From Mucilaginibacter flavus (GTDB taxonomy: Bacteria; Bacteroidota; Bacteroidia; Sphingobacteriales; Sphingobacteriaceae), in the NCBI RefSeq assembly GCF_030409315.1, contig NZ_JAUFPS010000005.1, positions 1 through 64,000 of the forward strand: 64,000 nucleotides of DNA. Direction: 5' to 3'. Both the position numbers and the translations under genes were made by a program. Positions 53,165-62,025 of this stretch are shown here, one piece after another (positions within the stretch are counted from its first letter, which is position 1; every line of letters starts with the position of its first letter). The notes beneath the pieces were generated by a model that saw only the letters and a program-made list of their open reading frames with translations, did no database searches and had not been told where the DNA came from.

Positions 53165-55261
53165 TTAATTATAAAACGTCCAGCTTACACCAAACTTCAG
53201 CAGGTGATCTTGCATAGGGTAACGGTTTACAGTATAGTATCCGCGGCTTTGCAGACCCTGGTTGGCATAATCATAGGCCAGGAACAGGTTGGTGCGTTGC
53301 AGGGTTGCTTTAAAATAAACCGACGCTACCGGGTACGATGAAAAAGTGATATCCGGTCCGTTATAAAACTGACCTAAACCAACCGCGTACGATGGCGCAA
53401 CGTATGGGGTATTGTACCTCACACTTATCCCTACGTTTGATTGCAACACATTAAAAAACGTTTTGGCTATATAGAGGTTACTATAGGTGTAAAGTTCGGG
53501 CGTGCGCAGGGTTGATTGATAATCTGTTTTTTGATAAACAATATAGTTATCAAAATGCAGGTTGTGGTATTTTAAGTTTTTGCCCACACTTACTTTAAGC
53601 AGGTTTATATCATTACTCAGCTGTACCGGGTGCGCGTCATTACCGCCGGCCTGGGCGGTGAAATACAGGTAGCCGGATATCAGGAAGTACTCGGCCTTAA
53701 TATCCAGCTGCAAGGGGTTATTGATATAGGTGAACGAAGCGCTGGTAGTTTTAGTTTTATCGAAACTATTGTGGAAAATGTAGTGATTGGAAATCCAGTT
53801 GGTGTAGACCAATGGTGGCGTACTGTTTTGCGAATAAGCCTCTAAAATTATTTTACCGGCTTTATCATTACCGGCCAGGGTAAGTTTGGCATCATAATAA
53901 TAGTCGCCAAAGTCGCGGCCCTGGGCTATCTGCCTGAAATCGGCATCCAGCCCTATCCTATCGCTAAAGCGGTATCCCAATTTAGCTTTAAGCGTAATAT
54001 CCTGAAATGTATTGTTTTGAACTTTGTTTTGATGGATGTATTGATAACCGTACTGATTAAGCAAGGTATCGCTCACATATTGGGCGTAATTATAAAAATC
54101 ATGTACCAGGCCTAAATCGAGTTTAACTTCATTCTTCACAAACTTTACCGATTTACTCCTGAGGTAAAAGCTATACGAAAACTCATTTTGAATATGCGTT
54201 ACCACCAATGAATCGCGCGAGCGGGTATTGCTGAAATAATAATCCGGGAATACCCCATAAGTATCGGGCTGGTTGGTTTGCAGGTAATTGTATTTACTGC
54301 TTTGTACAAACAAAGTGTGGGCAACACGCTGCGTAGGCAAAATTTTGGAGTTTGCTTTTCCTTTGTTCAAACTATCAATTCGGCCTAAATAGTAAAACTG
54401 TTTAAGGTATAAGCTTTTATCGCCCCAGTTTTCATAGCTGTTAGGCAAGCGTACCTGCGCCGAGTTTTTGAAAAACAGACTGTTACTTGGCGCGGTAAAA
54501 ACAGAGTCGTTAAGGATAGACCCTGTTTCTGGCGCTTTTAAATTATTGTATATGATATTGGCCAACAGGTTGTACCGTTTACCTTTTGACTGATACCAGG
54601 TAAATAAAGCGGCATTAACATCACTTACATTTTGCTGCAAAATGCTGCTGTAGCTATAATACCCTCTTGAACCATTAAAGTTAAGATTAAAGCCTACGTT
54701 CCAATTAGGTTTTATATTTTGGGTATGCAGTATTTTAAATACCTGCTCGGCCGAACTACCAAAACCATTAAATAATGTAAGGTTGGTATACGCTACCCGG
54801 GCATTGTAGTACTTAATATCCTGCGGGTGCAAGGCATAAACATCAAGCGCGTGCAGGCCGGCATCAAAACCTATTCTTTGGCTTGGCTCAAACAGCAGGC
54901 TACGCTGCGATACACCGTTATAACCCAAACTTATTTTAGGGCTACGCGGATCATTAAGCGGACTAAAATTTTCAAAATTGTAAATCCCCGTATCCAAAGC
55001 AAAAGTTTGTGTGCTATCGCTCAGGAAACGCTCCATCGTCATCCTGATAAACTTGGAGCTAAATACAACCGAATCTCTTTTATTGTCTTCTTTTTTACGC
55101 AGGCTGTCCAGAAGCTCGTCGTCAGTAACTTTCTTCTCTGTCCGGGCCGTATCACGGGTAGACAGTGGCCTTCCACGGTTAATTTGCCCATATTGCGCAA
55201 AAGCCGACTGAACACCAAGGCACAGCAATAACAATAAAATATATCTAACCTTTATACGCAT
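53165..55261 (-). CDS. Putative outer-membrane porin (Porin_10 type)
   Basis: 698 residues with signal peptide MRIKVRYILLLLLCLGVQSAFA. A charged linker with KKVTDDELLDSLRKKEDNKR follows, then a beta-barrel of many amphipathic strands (GFNLNFNGSRGYYSYSSIL, YRFSDRIGLDADFRQIAQ), ending with aromatic FGVSWTFYN, a typical last strand and BAM signal. It resembles 'putative porin' (Porin_10) proteins of Bacteroidota. Its ATG overlaps the punA stop by one base (TAATG), so it is third in the lpxK-punA-porin set. Confidence 0.85.
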   Translation of the reverse strand: MRIKVRYILLLLLCLGVQSAFAQYGQINRGRPLSTRDTARTEKKVTDDELLDSLRKKEDNKRDSVVFSSKFIRMTMERFLSDSTQTFALDTGIYNFENFSPLNDPRSPKISLGYNGVSQRSLLFEPSQRIGFDAGLHALDVYALHPQDIKYYNARVAYTNLTLFNGFGSSAEQVFKILHTQNIKPNWNVGFNLNFNGSRGYYSYSSILQQNVSDVNAALFTWYQSKGKRYNLLANIIYNNLKAPETGSILNDSVFTAPSNSLFFKNSAQVRLPNSYENWGDKSLYLKQFYYLGRIDSLNKGKANSKILPTQRVAHTLFVQSSKYNYLQTNQPDTYGVFPDYYFSNTRSRDSLVVTHIQNEFSYSFYLRSKSVKFVKNEVKLDLGLVHDFYNYAQYVSDTLLNQYGYQYIHQNKVQNNTFQDITLKAKLGYRFSDRIGLDADFRQIAQGRDFGDYYYDAKLTLAGNDKAGKIILEAYSQNSTPPLVYTNWISNHYIFHNSFDKTKTTSASFTYINNPLQLDIKAEYFLISGYLYFTAQAGGNDAHPVQLSNDINLLKVSVGKNLKYHNLHFDNYIVYQKTDYQSTLRTPELYTYSNLYIAKTFFNVLQSNVGISVRYNTPYVAPSYAVGLGQFYNGPDITFSSYPVASVYFKATLQRTNLFLAYDYANQGLQSRGYYTVNRYPMQDHLLKFGVSWTFYN

Positions 55262-56076
55262 TAATTGCCCGCTATCAGATTTTTGAGGATCAGGGTAAGT
55301 TTTGGCTCAGCTTCTTCGGCCACACGAATTATCTCTTCAAGCGATACAGGTTCCAACACTTCGGTAAAACCTTCATCTGTTAATACAGATATGGCAAATA
55401 CCGGAATGCCCATATGGTTGGCTACAATAACTTCGGGAACGGTGCTCATACCAACGGCGTCGCCGCCAATGATCCTTAAGTAAGTGTACTCGGCCTTGGT
55501 TTCTAAATTAGGGCCGGTTACAGCAACATAAACTCCCTTGTGGCAGGTAATATTGTTTGCTGCCGCGATTGTTAATGCTTTATCAATAAGTGTGCGCTGG
55601 TAAGGCTGGCTCATATCCGGAAAACGCGGACCAAGCTCTTCATAATTTCTGCCCACCAAGGGGTTTTGCGGTTGCAGGTTAATATGGTCTGAAATTACCA
55701 TCAGGTCGCCCTTCTTAAAATCAGAATTAAGCGATCCGCTGGCGTTTGATACATACAGGGTTTTAATGCCCAGGTATTTCATCACCCTAACCGGGAAGGT
55801 AATCTGTTGCATGTTATAGCCTTCATAATAATGCAAGCGGCCTTGCATAGCTACTACTTTAACACCTCCCAGGGTACCAAATATCAGTTTGCCCGAATGA
55901 AACTCTAAAGTCGAGATAGGAAAATCGGGAATGTTGGAATACATCAGTTGTTTTTCAACCACAATTTCCTTAACCAGGCCGCCCAGGCCGGTGCCTAAAA
56001 TTATACCTACTTCGGGTTCAAAATCGCCAATACGGTTTTTAATATACCGGGCGGTGCTTTCAATATTGTCTAACAT
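55261..56076 (-). CDS. punA: Purine-nucleoside phosphorylase
   Basis: Cleaves inosine and guanosine with phosphate. 271 residues, trimeric-type (PNP/MTAP family). Conserved parts are ILGTGLGGL, the phosphate-binding EFHSGKLIFG, RLHYYEGY, YVSNASGSLN, the purine site GVYVAVTGPNLETKAEY and DAVGMSTVPEVIVA. The overlaps with lpxK upstream (17 bases) and with porin downstream indicate one mRNA. Confidence 0.94.
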   Translation of the reverse strand: MLDNIESTARYIKNRIGDFEPEVGIILGTGLGGLVKEIVVEKQLMYSNIPDFPISTLEFHSGKLIFGTLGGVKVVAMQGRLHYYEGYNMQQITFPVRVMKYLGIKTLYVSNASGSLNSDFKKGDLMVISDHINLQPQNPLVGRNYEELGPRFPDMSQPYQRTLIDKALTIAAANNITCHKGVYVAVTGPNLETKAEYTYLRIIGGDAVGMSTVPEVIVANHMGIPVFAISVLTDEGFTEVLEPVSLEEIIRVAEEAEPKLTLILKNLIAGN

Positions 56077-57103
56077 ATGCTGTTGCTAAATTATCAAACT
56101 GTTGCCTGCCATTATTTAAAAAACTGATGCCGATGGGCAACACCAAAACAGGGAGTTTTTTAACGGCCGGCAGTAAAGCCTGTTCCCCTAAACGCTGTGC
56201 ATCCTTTTCTGTTGTGATAATGATTTTTTTTTGTGATGCACAGGCCGCGAAATCATCGGCAAGTTTACTGATATTTTTTAAGGTAAACTGGTGATGGTCG
56301 GGATATTTATGGTGATGGATGTTTGGAGTAAGCTTTTTTAAATGCGATAATAAAGGCGCGGCGTTGGCTATGCCGGTAAGCAAAAATACAGTGGTATGAT
56401 CATCAACCGTGTAATAAACTGTATCGTTTTCCATATTGTGAAAAGCGAGGTAGCTTATAGCTGTAAAAAACAAATGCTGATGCTTATAGGGCTTGATGTG
56501 TTTTTTAATAAGGCCAATCTCCTCTTCGGCCAACGTTGGCGGGCATTTGCTAATCACTATAACATCTGCCCTTTCGCGCCCGCTGAAAGGCTCGCGGAGG
56601 TTACCGGCCGGTAGCATCAAACGGGGTTCGGTGAGCCTGCCGTAGTCAAACAACAAGATACTGAACCCAGGTTTTAAAGCCCGGTGCTGGAAAGCGTCAT
56701 CAAGTATTACGGGCCGGTATTTGTTATTTAATTTCTCAATCCCCTCAACCCGTTTTTCACATACGGCCACGGTAACGTCCGGGAACTTGTTTTTAAATTG
56801 CGCGGGTTCATCGCCAACCTTTTCAGCATCTGCGGGGTTATCGGCCAACAAAAAGCCCTTGGTTTTACGGCCATAACCACGGCTAAGCGTAGCCATTTTA
56901 TACTGATCTTTAAACAGGCGAACCAGGTACTCGGTCATGGGGCTTTTACCCGCACCGCCCACATCAAGGTTGCCTACTACAATGATTGGTAAATTAAACT
57001 TTGTACTTTTAAACGCGCCGGCATCGTACATCCAATTACGGATAACCACCACCAGGCCATAAATAAGCGAGAACGGAAATAAAAGCAGGCGCAGGTATTT
57101 CAT
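56060..57103 (-). CDS. lpxK: Tetraacyldisaccharide 4'-kinase
   Basis: Inner-membrane kinase making lipid IVA in LPS synthesis. 347 residues, with an N-terminal membrane-associating helix (LRLLLFPFSLIYGLVVVIRN), the P-loop VGNLDVGGAGKSP near 42-54, and the LLPAGNLREPFSGRERADVI segment. The N-terminus begins MKYLRLLLFPF. First in the set with punA and porin. It implies a full lipid A pathway in this Gram-negative organism. Confidence 0.94.
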   Translation of the reverse strand: MKYLRLLLFPFSLIYGLVVVIRNWMYDAGAFKSTKFNLPIIVVGNLDVGGAGKSPMTEYLVRLFKDQYKMATLSRGYGRKTKGFLLADNPADAEKVGDEPAQFKNKFPDVTVAVCEKRVEGIEKLNNKYRPVILDDAFQHRALKPGFSILLFDYGRLTEPRLMLPAGNLREPFSGRERADVIVISKCPPTLAEEEIGLIKKHIKPYKHQHLFFTAISYLAFHNMENDTVYYTVDDHTTVFLLTGIANAAPLLSHLKKLTPNIHHHKYPDHHQFTLKNISKLADDFAACASQKKIIITTEKDAQRLGEQALLPAVKKLPVLVLPIGISFLNNGRQQFDNLATAYVRQY

Positions 57104-57120
57104 ATTTGGTGTAAAGATAT

Positions 57121-57142
57121 AACGTAAATACGTATTTGCGTT
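57121..57142. promoter_or_regulatory. Near-palindrome before lpxK
   Basis: AACGTAAATACGTATTTGCGTT is a 22-base near-perfect palindrome (one T/G pair) between the DUF433 stop and the lpxK start. It could be an operator for a dimeric regulator. No T-run follows. Confidence 0.4.
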
Positions 57143-57147
57143 ATTCC

Positions 57148-57360
57148 TCAGGAAATCGGGAAAAGTGAATCATTGGCAATATCCAACAACGATACAGCTT
57201 GTTCTTTACTTACAGAAGGGAAATCATCTAAAAAATCATCCAAAGAAACACCCGCCTCTAAATGATCAAATAAAGATTCAACCGGAACGCGTGTGCCTGT
57301 AAAAACCGGCTGCCCCCCTAAAATATCAGTATCAATATTGATAACTTGTTGAATATTCAT
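57148..57360 (-). CDS. Orphan DUF433-family antitoxin
   Basis: 70 residues, complete DUF433 domain: the typical GGQPVFTGTRVPVESLFDHLEAG with the helix-turn-helix part, then SLDDFLDDFPSVSKEQAV. DUF433 proteins are antitoxins usually followed at once by a DUF5615 PIN-like toxin. Here the downstream space to lpxK is only 44 bases and holds no such gene, so the toxin is missing. Confidence 0.88.
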   Translation of the reverse strand: MNIQQVINIDTDILGGQPVFTGTRVPVESLFDHLEAGVSLDDFLDDFPSVSKEQAVSLLDIANDSLFPIS

Positions 57361-57716
57361 GTATAAAGATACAAATATTTGATTTTAATATGCTATTACG
57401 AAAATACCTTCAACAATTTTTTTGAGAACGTTGATTATTGCGGAAATCGCTTTTAAACGAACATGGCTCATTTTGGCTAAAGCCACTTTGTGTATTGTTA
57501 TTTTCCGCCCCATAAATGGGACGGCAATGAATATAAAGATGGCTTTTAGGTTTGGCTTTCTATTTATTGCCGTTTTGGCTTTAGCCAACGGTTAATAGAG
57601 GTATCCGGAAAGATGGCTTTAGCCAAAAAATGCTGGTTTGAATTTCCAAACCTATTTCCCTGATTTTAACAGCCGTTATACTTAATTTTATTTAAATTAG
57701 TTTTCTATAAAAACCT
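57361..57716. other. Spacer with GGCTTTAGCC repeats
   Basis: GGCTAAAGCCACTTTG (57476) and GGCTTTAGCCAACGG / GGCTTTAGCCAAAAA (57577, 57614) are copies of a self-complementary word. The 67-codon frame at 57385-57588 is written across these copies and I do not accept it. No gene is seen. Confidence 0.6.
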
Positions 57717-58412
57717 ATGGAAGCCCTGCAACATATCCAGCTTACTTTCAAATGCCCTAAAACCCTGGCAGAGCTTACACCATGCAACAACGATTGGTAT
57801 TGCAAGGGCTGCCACAAAGTAATACGCGATTTTAGGGGAATGGCAGAGGCTGATATTATAGGCAGCATAGATTTTAGCAATAAAATGCATTGCGGCATAT
57901 TTGATGCCGATAGGATAACGAGTATACCTCAACCTAAATGGCAACGATGGTTCTCGGCCACCCTAATGGCTTTGGGCTTAACGGCCTTAAATAACGTTGT
58001 ACTTGCCCAGCATAAAAAATTACAGGCAAAACCAGCGACGGGAATCACAAAACCTATTGTTGATACGGCCAAAGAACAGGCTACAATAGGTATAGTTTTT
58101 GTCCCGATGGAGATTCAACCAGAATATCCGGGTGGCATCACGAAATTCGAGGAATTCATTACCAAAAACCTCGATTTAAAAGGCTTATCCATTTCCGAAA
58201 GCAAAAGAGGATTGGTACAATTCACAGTGGAAAAGGATGGTTCTATAGCCGACATTAAGGTGGTGAAAAATATTAGCCCCGAAATAGATGAAAAAATTGT
58301 TCAACTGATAAAAAAGTCATTTAGATGGAGGCCAGGCATCCAAAACGGAAGACCTGCGAAAGTGGCTTTTACTATACCTATTGCTATTGACCCTGCACCC
58401 GAATCGAAATAA
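57717..58412 (+). CDS. TonB-type energy transducer with N-terminal Cys motif
   Basis: 231 residues. The N-terminal about 60 residues carry Cys13, Cys23, Cys29, Cys32 and Cys59 (WYCKGCHKVIRDF), a Cys-rich motif common before TonB domains in Bacteroidota. One membrane helix follows (about 76-97) and a periplasmic C-terminal TonB domain (PEYPGGITKFEEFI, RGLVQFTVEKDGSIADIKVVK, FRWRPGIQNGRPAKVAFTIPI). It should transmit the ExbBD proton-motive force to TonB-dependent receptors, though the cytoplasmic Cys domain suggests a sensing variant. Translationally linked to the next gene, whose ATG is 2 bases away. Confidence 0.88.
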   Translation: MEALQHIQLTFKCPKTLAELTPCNNDWYCKGCHKVIRDFRGMAEADIIGSIDFSNKMHCGIFDADRITSIPQPKWQRWFSATLMALGLTALNNVVLAQHKKLQAKPATGITKPIVDTAKEQATIGIVFVPMEIQPEYPGGITKFEEFITKNLDLKGLSISESKRGLVQFTVEKDGSIADIKVVKNISPEIDEKIVQLIKKSFRWRPGIQNGRPAKVAFTIPIAIDPAPESK

Positions 58413-58413
58413 A

Positions 58414-59325
58414 ATGATAAAAATTAAACTCGCCGCGCTTTTCCTGCTTATCGCCACCACATCTATCGCCCAAACCGATAAAAAGCTAACCGCCCAAATA
58501 ACCGAAGCAGTTAAAGGCTTTCATGGGCAGGTTGGCATCTATGTACATAACCTTAAAACCGGCAAAACGGTTGCGCTTAATGCCGATACGTTATTCCCTA
58601 CGGCCAGCATGATTAAGGTGAGCATTCAGTGCGGGGTGATGGATAAAATTGATAAAGGCGAATTAAAATACAATCAGAAATTAGCTTACCGCGATTCTTT
58701 ACTTTACGCCGGCGAAGATATACTCGGCTCTTTTAAAAATGGCGATACCATACAGCTAAGCAAGGTTGCTATGCTAATGATTACCATGAGCGACAACACC
58801 GCAAGCCTGTGGCTGCAAAAACTGGCAGGCGGCGAATACATCAATAACTGGCTGCAGCAAAACGGCTTTAAGGTAATGCGTGTAAACTCCAGGGTGCCAG
58901 GCAGGGAAGCTATCCGCAAAATATATGGCTGGGGCGTAAGCACACCTTATGAAATGTGTAAGCTTTTTACCATGATCAGGAACGGTGAAGCCGTGAGCCC
59001 TGCCGCCAGCGAACGGATGTACCGTAACATGGGGCGCATTTATTGGGACGAACATGCGCTGTCACAGATTCCGCCTTATGTGCATACCATCAGCAAGCAG
59101 GGCGCGGTTGATGAATCGCGCTCCGAAACCGTATTGGTAAACGCCCCTCATGGCGATTACGTATTCTCTATCATCACCAATCACAATACCGATCAAAGCT
59201 GGGGAACCACCAACGAGGCCGGACTACTCATCAAAAAAATATCGGCCCTGCTATGGCATTACTATGAACCCGACAACAACTGGAAACCCGCCGAAGGCGT
59301 AGACAAATTTATGCGAAACGAATAG
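58414..59325 (+). CDS. Class A beta-lactamase-like serine hydrolase
   Basis: 303 residues from ATG 58414 (the frame opens at 58381 inside the TonB gene). Signal peptide ends near residue 19 (TSIAQT). Motifs: S65-M-I-K68, S126-D-N128 and K-Q-G (SKQGAVDE), the fold of class A enzymes. The usual Glu166 equivalent is not obvious; the omega-like loop reads SRVPGREAIRKIYG. It could therefore be a D,D-peptidase-like or weakly active enzyme rather than a resistance lactamase. The pairing with TonB is notable. Confidence 0.85.
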   Translation: MIKIKLAALFLLIATTSIAQTDKKLTAQITEAVKGFHGQVGIYVHNLKTGKTVALNADTLFPTASMIKVSIQCGVMDKIDKGELKYNQKLAYRDSLLYAGEDILGSFKNGDTIQLSKVAMLMITMSDNTASLWLQKLAGGEYINNWLQQNGFKVMRVNSRVPGREAIRKIYGWGVSTPYEMCKLFTMIRNGEAVSPAASERMYRNMGRIYWDEHALSQIPPYVHTISKQGAVDESRSETVLVNAPHGDYVFSIITNHNTDQSWGTTNEAGLLIKKISALLWHYYEPDNNWKPAEGVDKFMRNE

Positions 59326-59329
59326 CTGC

Positions 59330-59490
59330 GCAGTCATTATGCTGCGCGTCATTGAGTCATTTCGCTGCGCGTCATTGAGTCATTTCGCTGCGCTGTCATT
59401 GAGTCATTTGTTCAGCTGCCATTTTGCAGTGCTGGGTCAGATCTTTAGGCAATGACCAAATGACGCAAAGCAAATGACCTAATGATGTGA
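59330..59490. repeat. 23-bp tandem repeat with inverted copy
   Basis: GCTGCGCGTCATTGAGTCATTTC repeats at 59341, 59364 and 59387 (last unit one base longer). The inverted words CAATGACCAAATGACGCAAAGC and AAATGACCTAATGA follow at 59452-59485. It lies between the lactamase-like gene and the receptor gene. Confidence 0.8.
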
Positions 59491-59598
59491 AACAAACGTA
59501 ATATTTCCGTTTGAGTTGCCGTTAATTGTTGGTTGTTTGCTATTATTGGCAATTATATCAATGTGTTTAAAACACACATACCAGTTACAACCAAACAA

Positions 59599-61956
59599 AT
59601 GAAAAAAACACTTACTTTTATTGTATTGCTGCTGCTTTGTATATCTGTACAAGCGCAAAATATGACCAATGTTAATGGCACTGTTACCGACCGTATTCAA
59701 CAAGGTATTGCCGGGGCTTCAGTTTACCTGCTTAACACTAATTACCATACTATTGCCGATAAAAAGGGCAATTTCTCGCTACAAAACATTCCTACTGGTA
59801 CTTATATGCTACACGTCAGCGCTGTAGGTTTTGCAAGCAAAAATCAATCGATTGCAATCAACGGCAATCAATCTTTGAACATCAGCCTTAGCGATGATAA
59901 CCGACAATTAGATGAAGTTACCGTAACCGCGCAAAAATACGAGGAAGATGCTCAAAAGGTACCTTTCAGTATCTCTACATTAACCGCCAAACAGGTAAAG
60001 GACTATGGTCTTTGGGATTTAAAAGATCTTACGGCCATTGTACCAAATCTAAACTCGGCAGGTCCGGGCGATAGTCGCACGGTGAGCGGTATCCGCGGTG
60101 TTGTTACGACCTCATATGATCCGGCTGTGGCTACTTATGTTGATGGTGTAAACCAGTATGGGTTGGATACCTATATTCCGCAACTGTTGGATATAGATAG
60201 GATTGAAGTACTGCGCGGGCCGCAGGGAACATTGTACGGACGTAATGCTACCGGCGGCGTTATCAACATTATTACCAAACAACCCAGTAATACGGTTAGC
60301 GGCTTTGCAGGGTTGGATTTTGGCAACTACGGCCAGCAACGCTACACCCTGGGCATTAAAGCACCGTTAATAAAAGACCGTTTATTTTTAGGCGTAGCCG
60401 GTGTATACTCGGGCTTTAACGGATTTTATACCAATACTTTTAATAATACCCATTTTGATAAACAGCATTTCTTTTTAGGTAACTACTATTTAAAATTCCT
60501 GGCTACCTCCAAGTTAGCCTTCACCTTAAATGTAAAGAATTACAACAACCGTAACAATGGCGCGTTTACGCTGGCCGGCTCGCCCGAGGAAGCTTTGGCT
60601 AAGCCTTACCAGGTTGATCAGAATGCTACTACCAAAATGATTGATAACACTTTTCATTCATCTTTGGCAATCAACTACACAGGTCGTAGTTTCAACTTTA
60701 CTTCACAGTCATCATACCAGGTAAATAACCGCTATTACACCACCCCTATCGATGGTGATTTTTCACCCATCGACGCTGTTTCTGTAATTAACAATTATGG
60801 CGGCGACTGGAACAAGGTACGTACAGGAATCCAGGAGTTTAGGTTTACCTCTCCTGCTTCATCTACCTCAAAATTAAAATGGACTGCCGGCACTTATGGT
60901 TTTTATCACTACGCGCCAAACAAACAAGGCACTCATTTTGGTGCCGATGCAGCCGCGGTTGGTTCACCAATTAGCAATTTCACCAGTATCAACACCAATA
61001 CTGATCGCAACTTTGGTTTAGCCGCTTACGGGCAGGTAACTTATGCTGTTAGTCCGCAATTTGATATTACCGCAGGTTTGCGTTATGATTACGAGCATAA
61101 AAAAGAAAACGTTGAAGGCGAGTTTAAACCAGATGGACAAGACGCGGTTGTTACCAGGTCTGATACTTCGTCAAAAGCCAACTTTAAAGCGTTTTCTCCA
61201 AAGCTGAACATTGCTTATCACCTGTCAATAAATAATGATTTGTACGCCACCTATAGCCGTGGATTCAGGGCTGGGGGCATTACTGAGTTAGGCTCTGATC
61301 CATCTTCACCTCCTTTATACACTTTTAAACCAGAGTACAGCAATAACTTTGAGGTTGGCTCAAAAAACAGCTTTTTTGATAATAAGCTGCGTGCAAACGT
61401 GGCCTTGTTTTACACCCGCATCACCGATGCGCAGGTGCCAACACTAATTTTACCAGATGCTATCACTATCACCAAAAATGCCGGTAAACTGAGCAGCAAA
61501 GGTGCTGAGCTGGAGTTAAACGCTACCCCTGTTAAAGGTTTATTGATTGACGAAAACTTTGGCTACACCCATGCCCGTTATACCGATTTAGCTGTTGGCA
61601 ACAACGGCGAGGTGGTAAACCTGAAAGGCAACAGGCAAATTTATACCCCTGCTGTTACCAACATGTTTGCCCTGCAATACGGCTACGGCTTAAACGACAA
61701 GATAAAAACCAGGCTGGTAGCCCGTGGCGAATGGCGTTTATTAGGTAATGAGTATTTTGACCTTGCCAACAAAATTGAGCAAAAAGCATACAGCAAATTC
61801 AACGCCCGTGTGGGTGTGGAAACCAAATGTTTCAGCCTGTTTTTATGGGAAAGCAACATTGCAAACAAAAAAGCTATTGATTACGCCTATGATTTTGGCG
61901 CCACGCACTTAGGTAACCCACGTACTTACGGAGTATCGTTAAGTACTAATTTTTAA
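59599..61956 (+). CDS. TonB-dependent receptor
   Basis: Outer-membrane transporter of 785 residues from ATG 59599 (MKKTLTFIVLLLLCISVQAQ as signal); the frame opens at 59533. An N-terminal carboxypeptidase-regulatory-like domain (VNGTVTDRIQQGIAGASVYL, about residues 25-100) precedes a TonB-box-like DEVTVTAQ. The plug carries RIEVLRGPQGTLYGRNATGG and GGVINIITKQ. The barrel ends SLSTNF. No SusD partner is adjacent, so it is closer to siderophore/vitamin-type receptors than to glycan SusC. Ligand unknown. The TonB protein at 57717 is a sensible partner. Confidence 0.93.
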   Translation: MKKTLTFIVLLLLCISVQAQNMTNVNGTVTDRIQQGIAGASVYLLNTNYHTIADKKGNFSLQNIPTGTYMLHVSAVGFASKNQSIAINGNQSLNISLSDDNRQLDEVTVTAQKYEEDAQKVPFSISTLTAKQVKDYGLWDLKDLTAIVPNLNSAGPGDSRTVSGIRGVVTTSYDPAVATYVDGVNQYGLDTYIPQLLDIDRIEVLRGPQGTLYGRNATGGVINIITKQPSNTVSGFAGLDFGNYGQQRYTLGIKAPLIKDRLFLGVAGVYSGFNGFYTNTFNNTHFDKQHFFLGNYYLKFLATSKLAFTLNVKNYNNRNNGAFTLAGSPEEALAKPYQVDQNATTKMIDNTFHSSLAINYTGRSFNFTSQSSYQVNNRYYTTPIDGDFSPIDAVSVINNYGGDWNKVRTGIQEFRFTSPASSTSKLKWTAGTYGFYHYAPNKQGTHFGADAAAVGSPISNFTSINTNTDRNFGLAAYGQVTYAVSPQFDITAGLRYDYEHKKENVEGEFKPDGQDAVVTRSDTSSKANFKAFSPKLNIAYHLSINNDLYATYSRGFRAGGITELGSDPSSPPLYTFKPEYSNNFEVGSKNSFFDNKLRANVALFYTRITDAQVPTLILPDAITITKNAGKLSSKGAELELNATPVKGLLIDENFGYTHARYTDLAVGNNGEVVNLKGNRQIYTPAVTNMFALQYGYGLNDKIKTRLVARGEWRLLGNEYFDLANKIEQKAYSKFNARVGVETKCFSLFLWESNIANKKAIDYAYDFGATHLGNPRTYGVSLSTNF

Positions 61957-61973
61957 TATTGTTTTAATACCCA

Positions 61974-62025
61974 AAGATGTAATTTAGACTGTCTTTTAAC
62001 TATCAAGACATCTAAATTACATCTT
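61974..62025 (+). promoter_or_regulatory. Long hairpin touching the start codon at 62026
   Basis: AAGATGTAATTTAGACTGTCTT (61974-61995), loop of 9, AAGACATCTAAATTACATCTT (62005-62025): about 21 pairs with one bulged base. The right arm ends on the base before ATG 62026, so in the mRNA it would cover the ribosome-landing site. It may also mark the end of the receptor transcript, though no T-run follows. Confidence 0.75.

Noticed and set aside
57385..57588. 67-codon frame before the TonB gene
   Set aside because: It is written across GGCTTTAGCC repeats, with no motif; low-complexity product.
58414..59325. Antibiotic-resistance beta-lactamase
   Set aside because: Folds like class A, but the expected omega-loop Glu is not clear and the context is TonB, so resistance is not supported.
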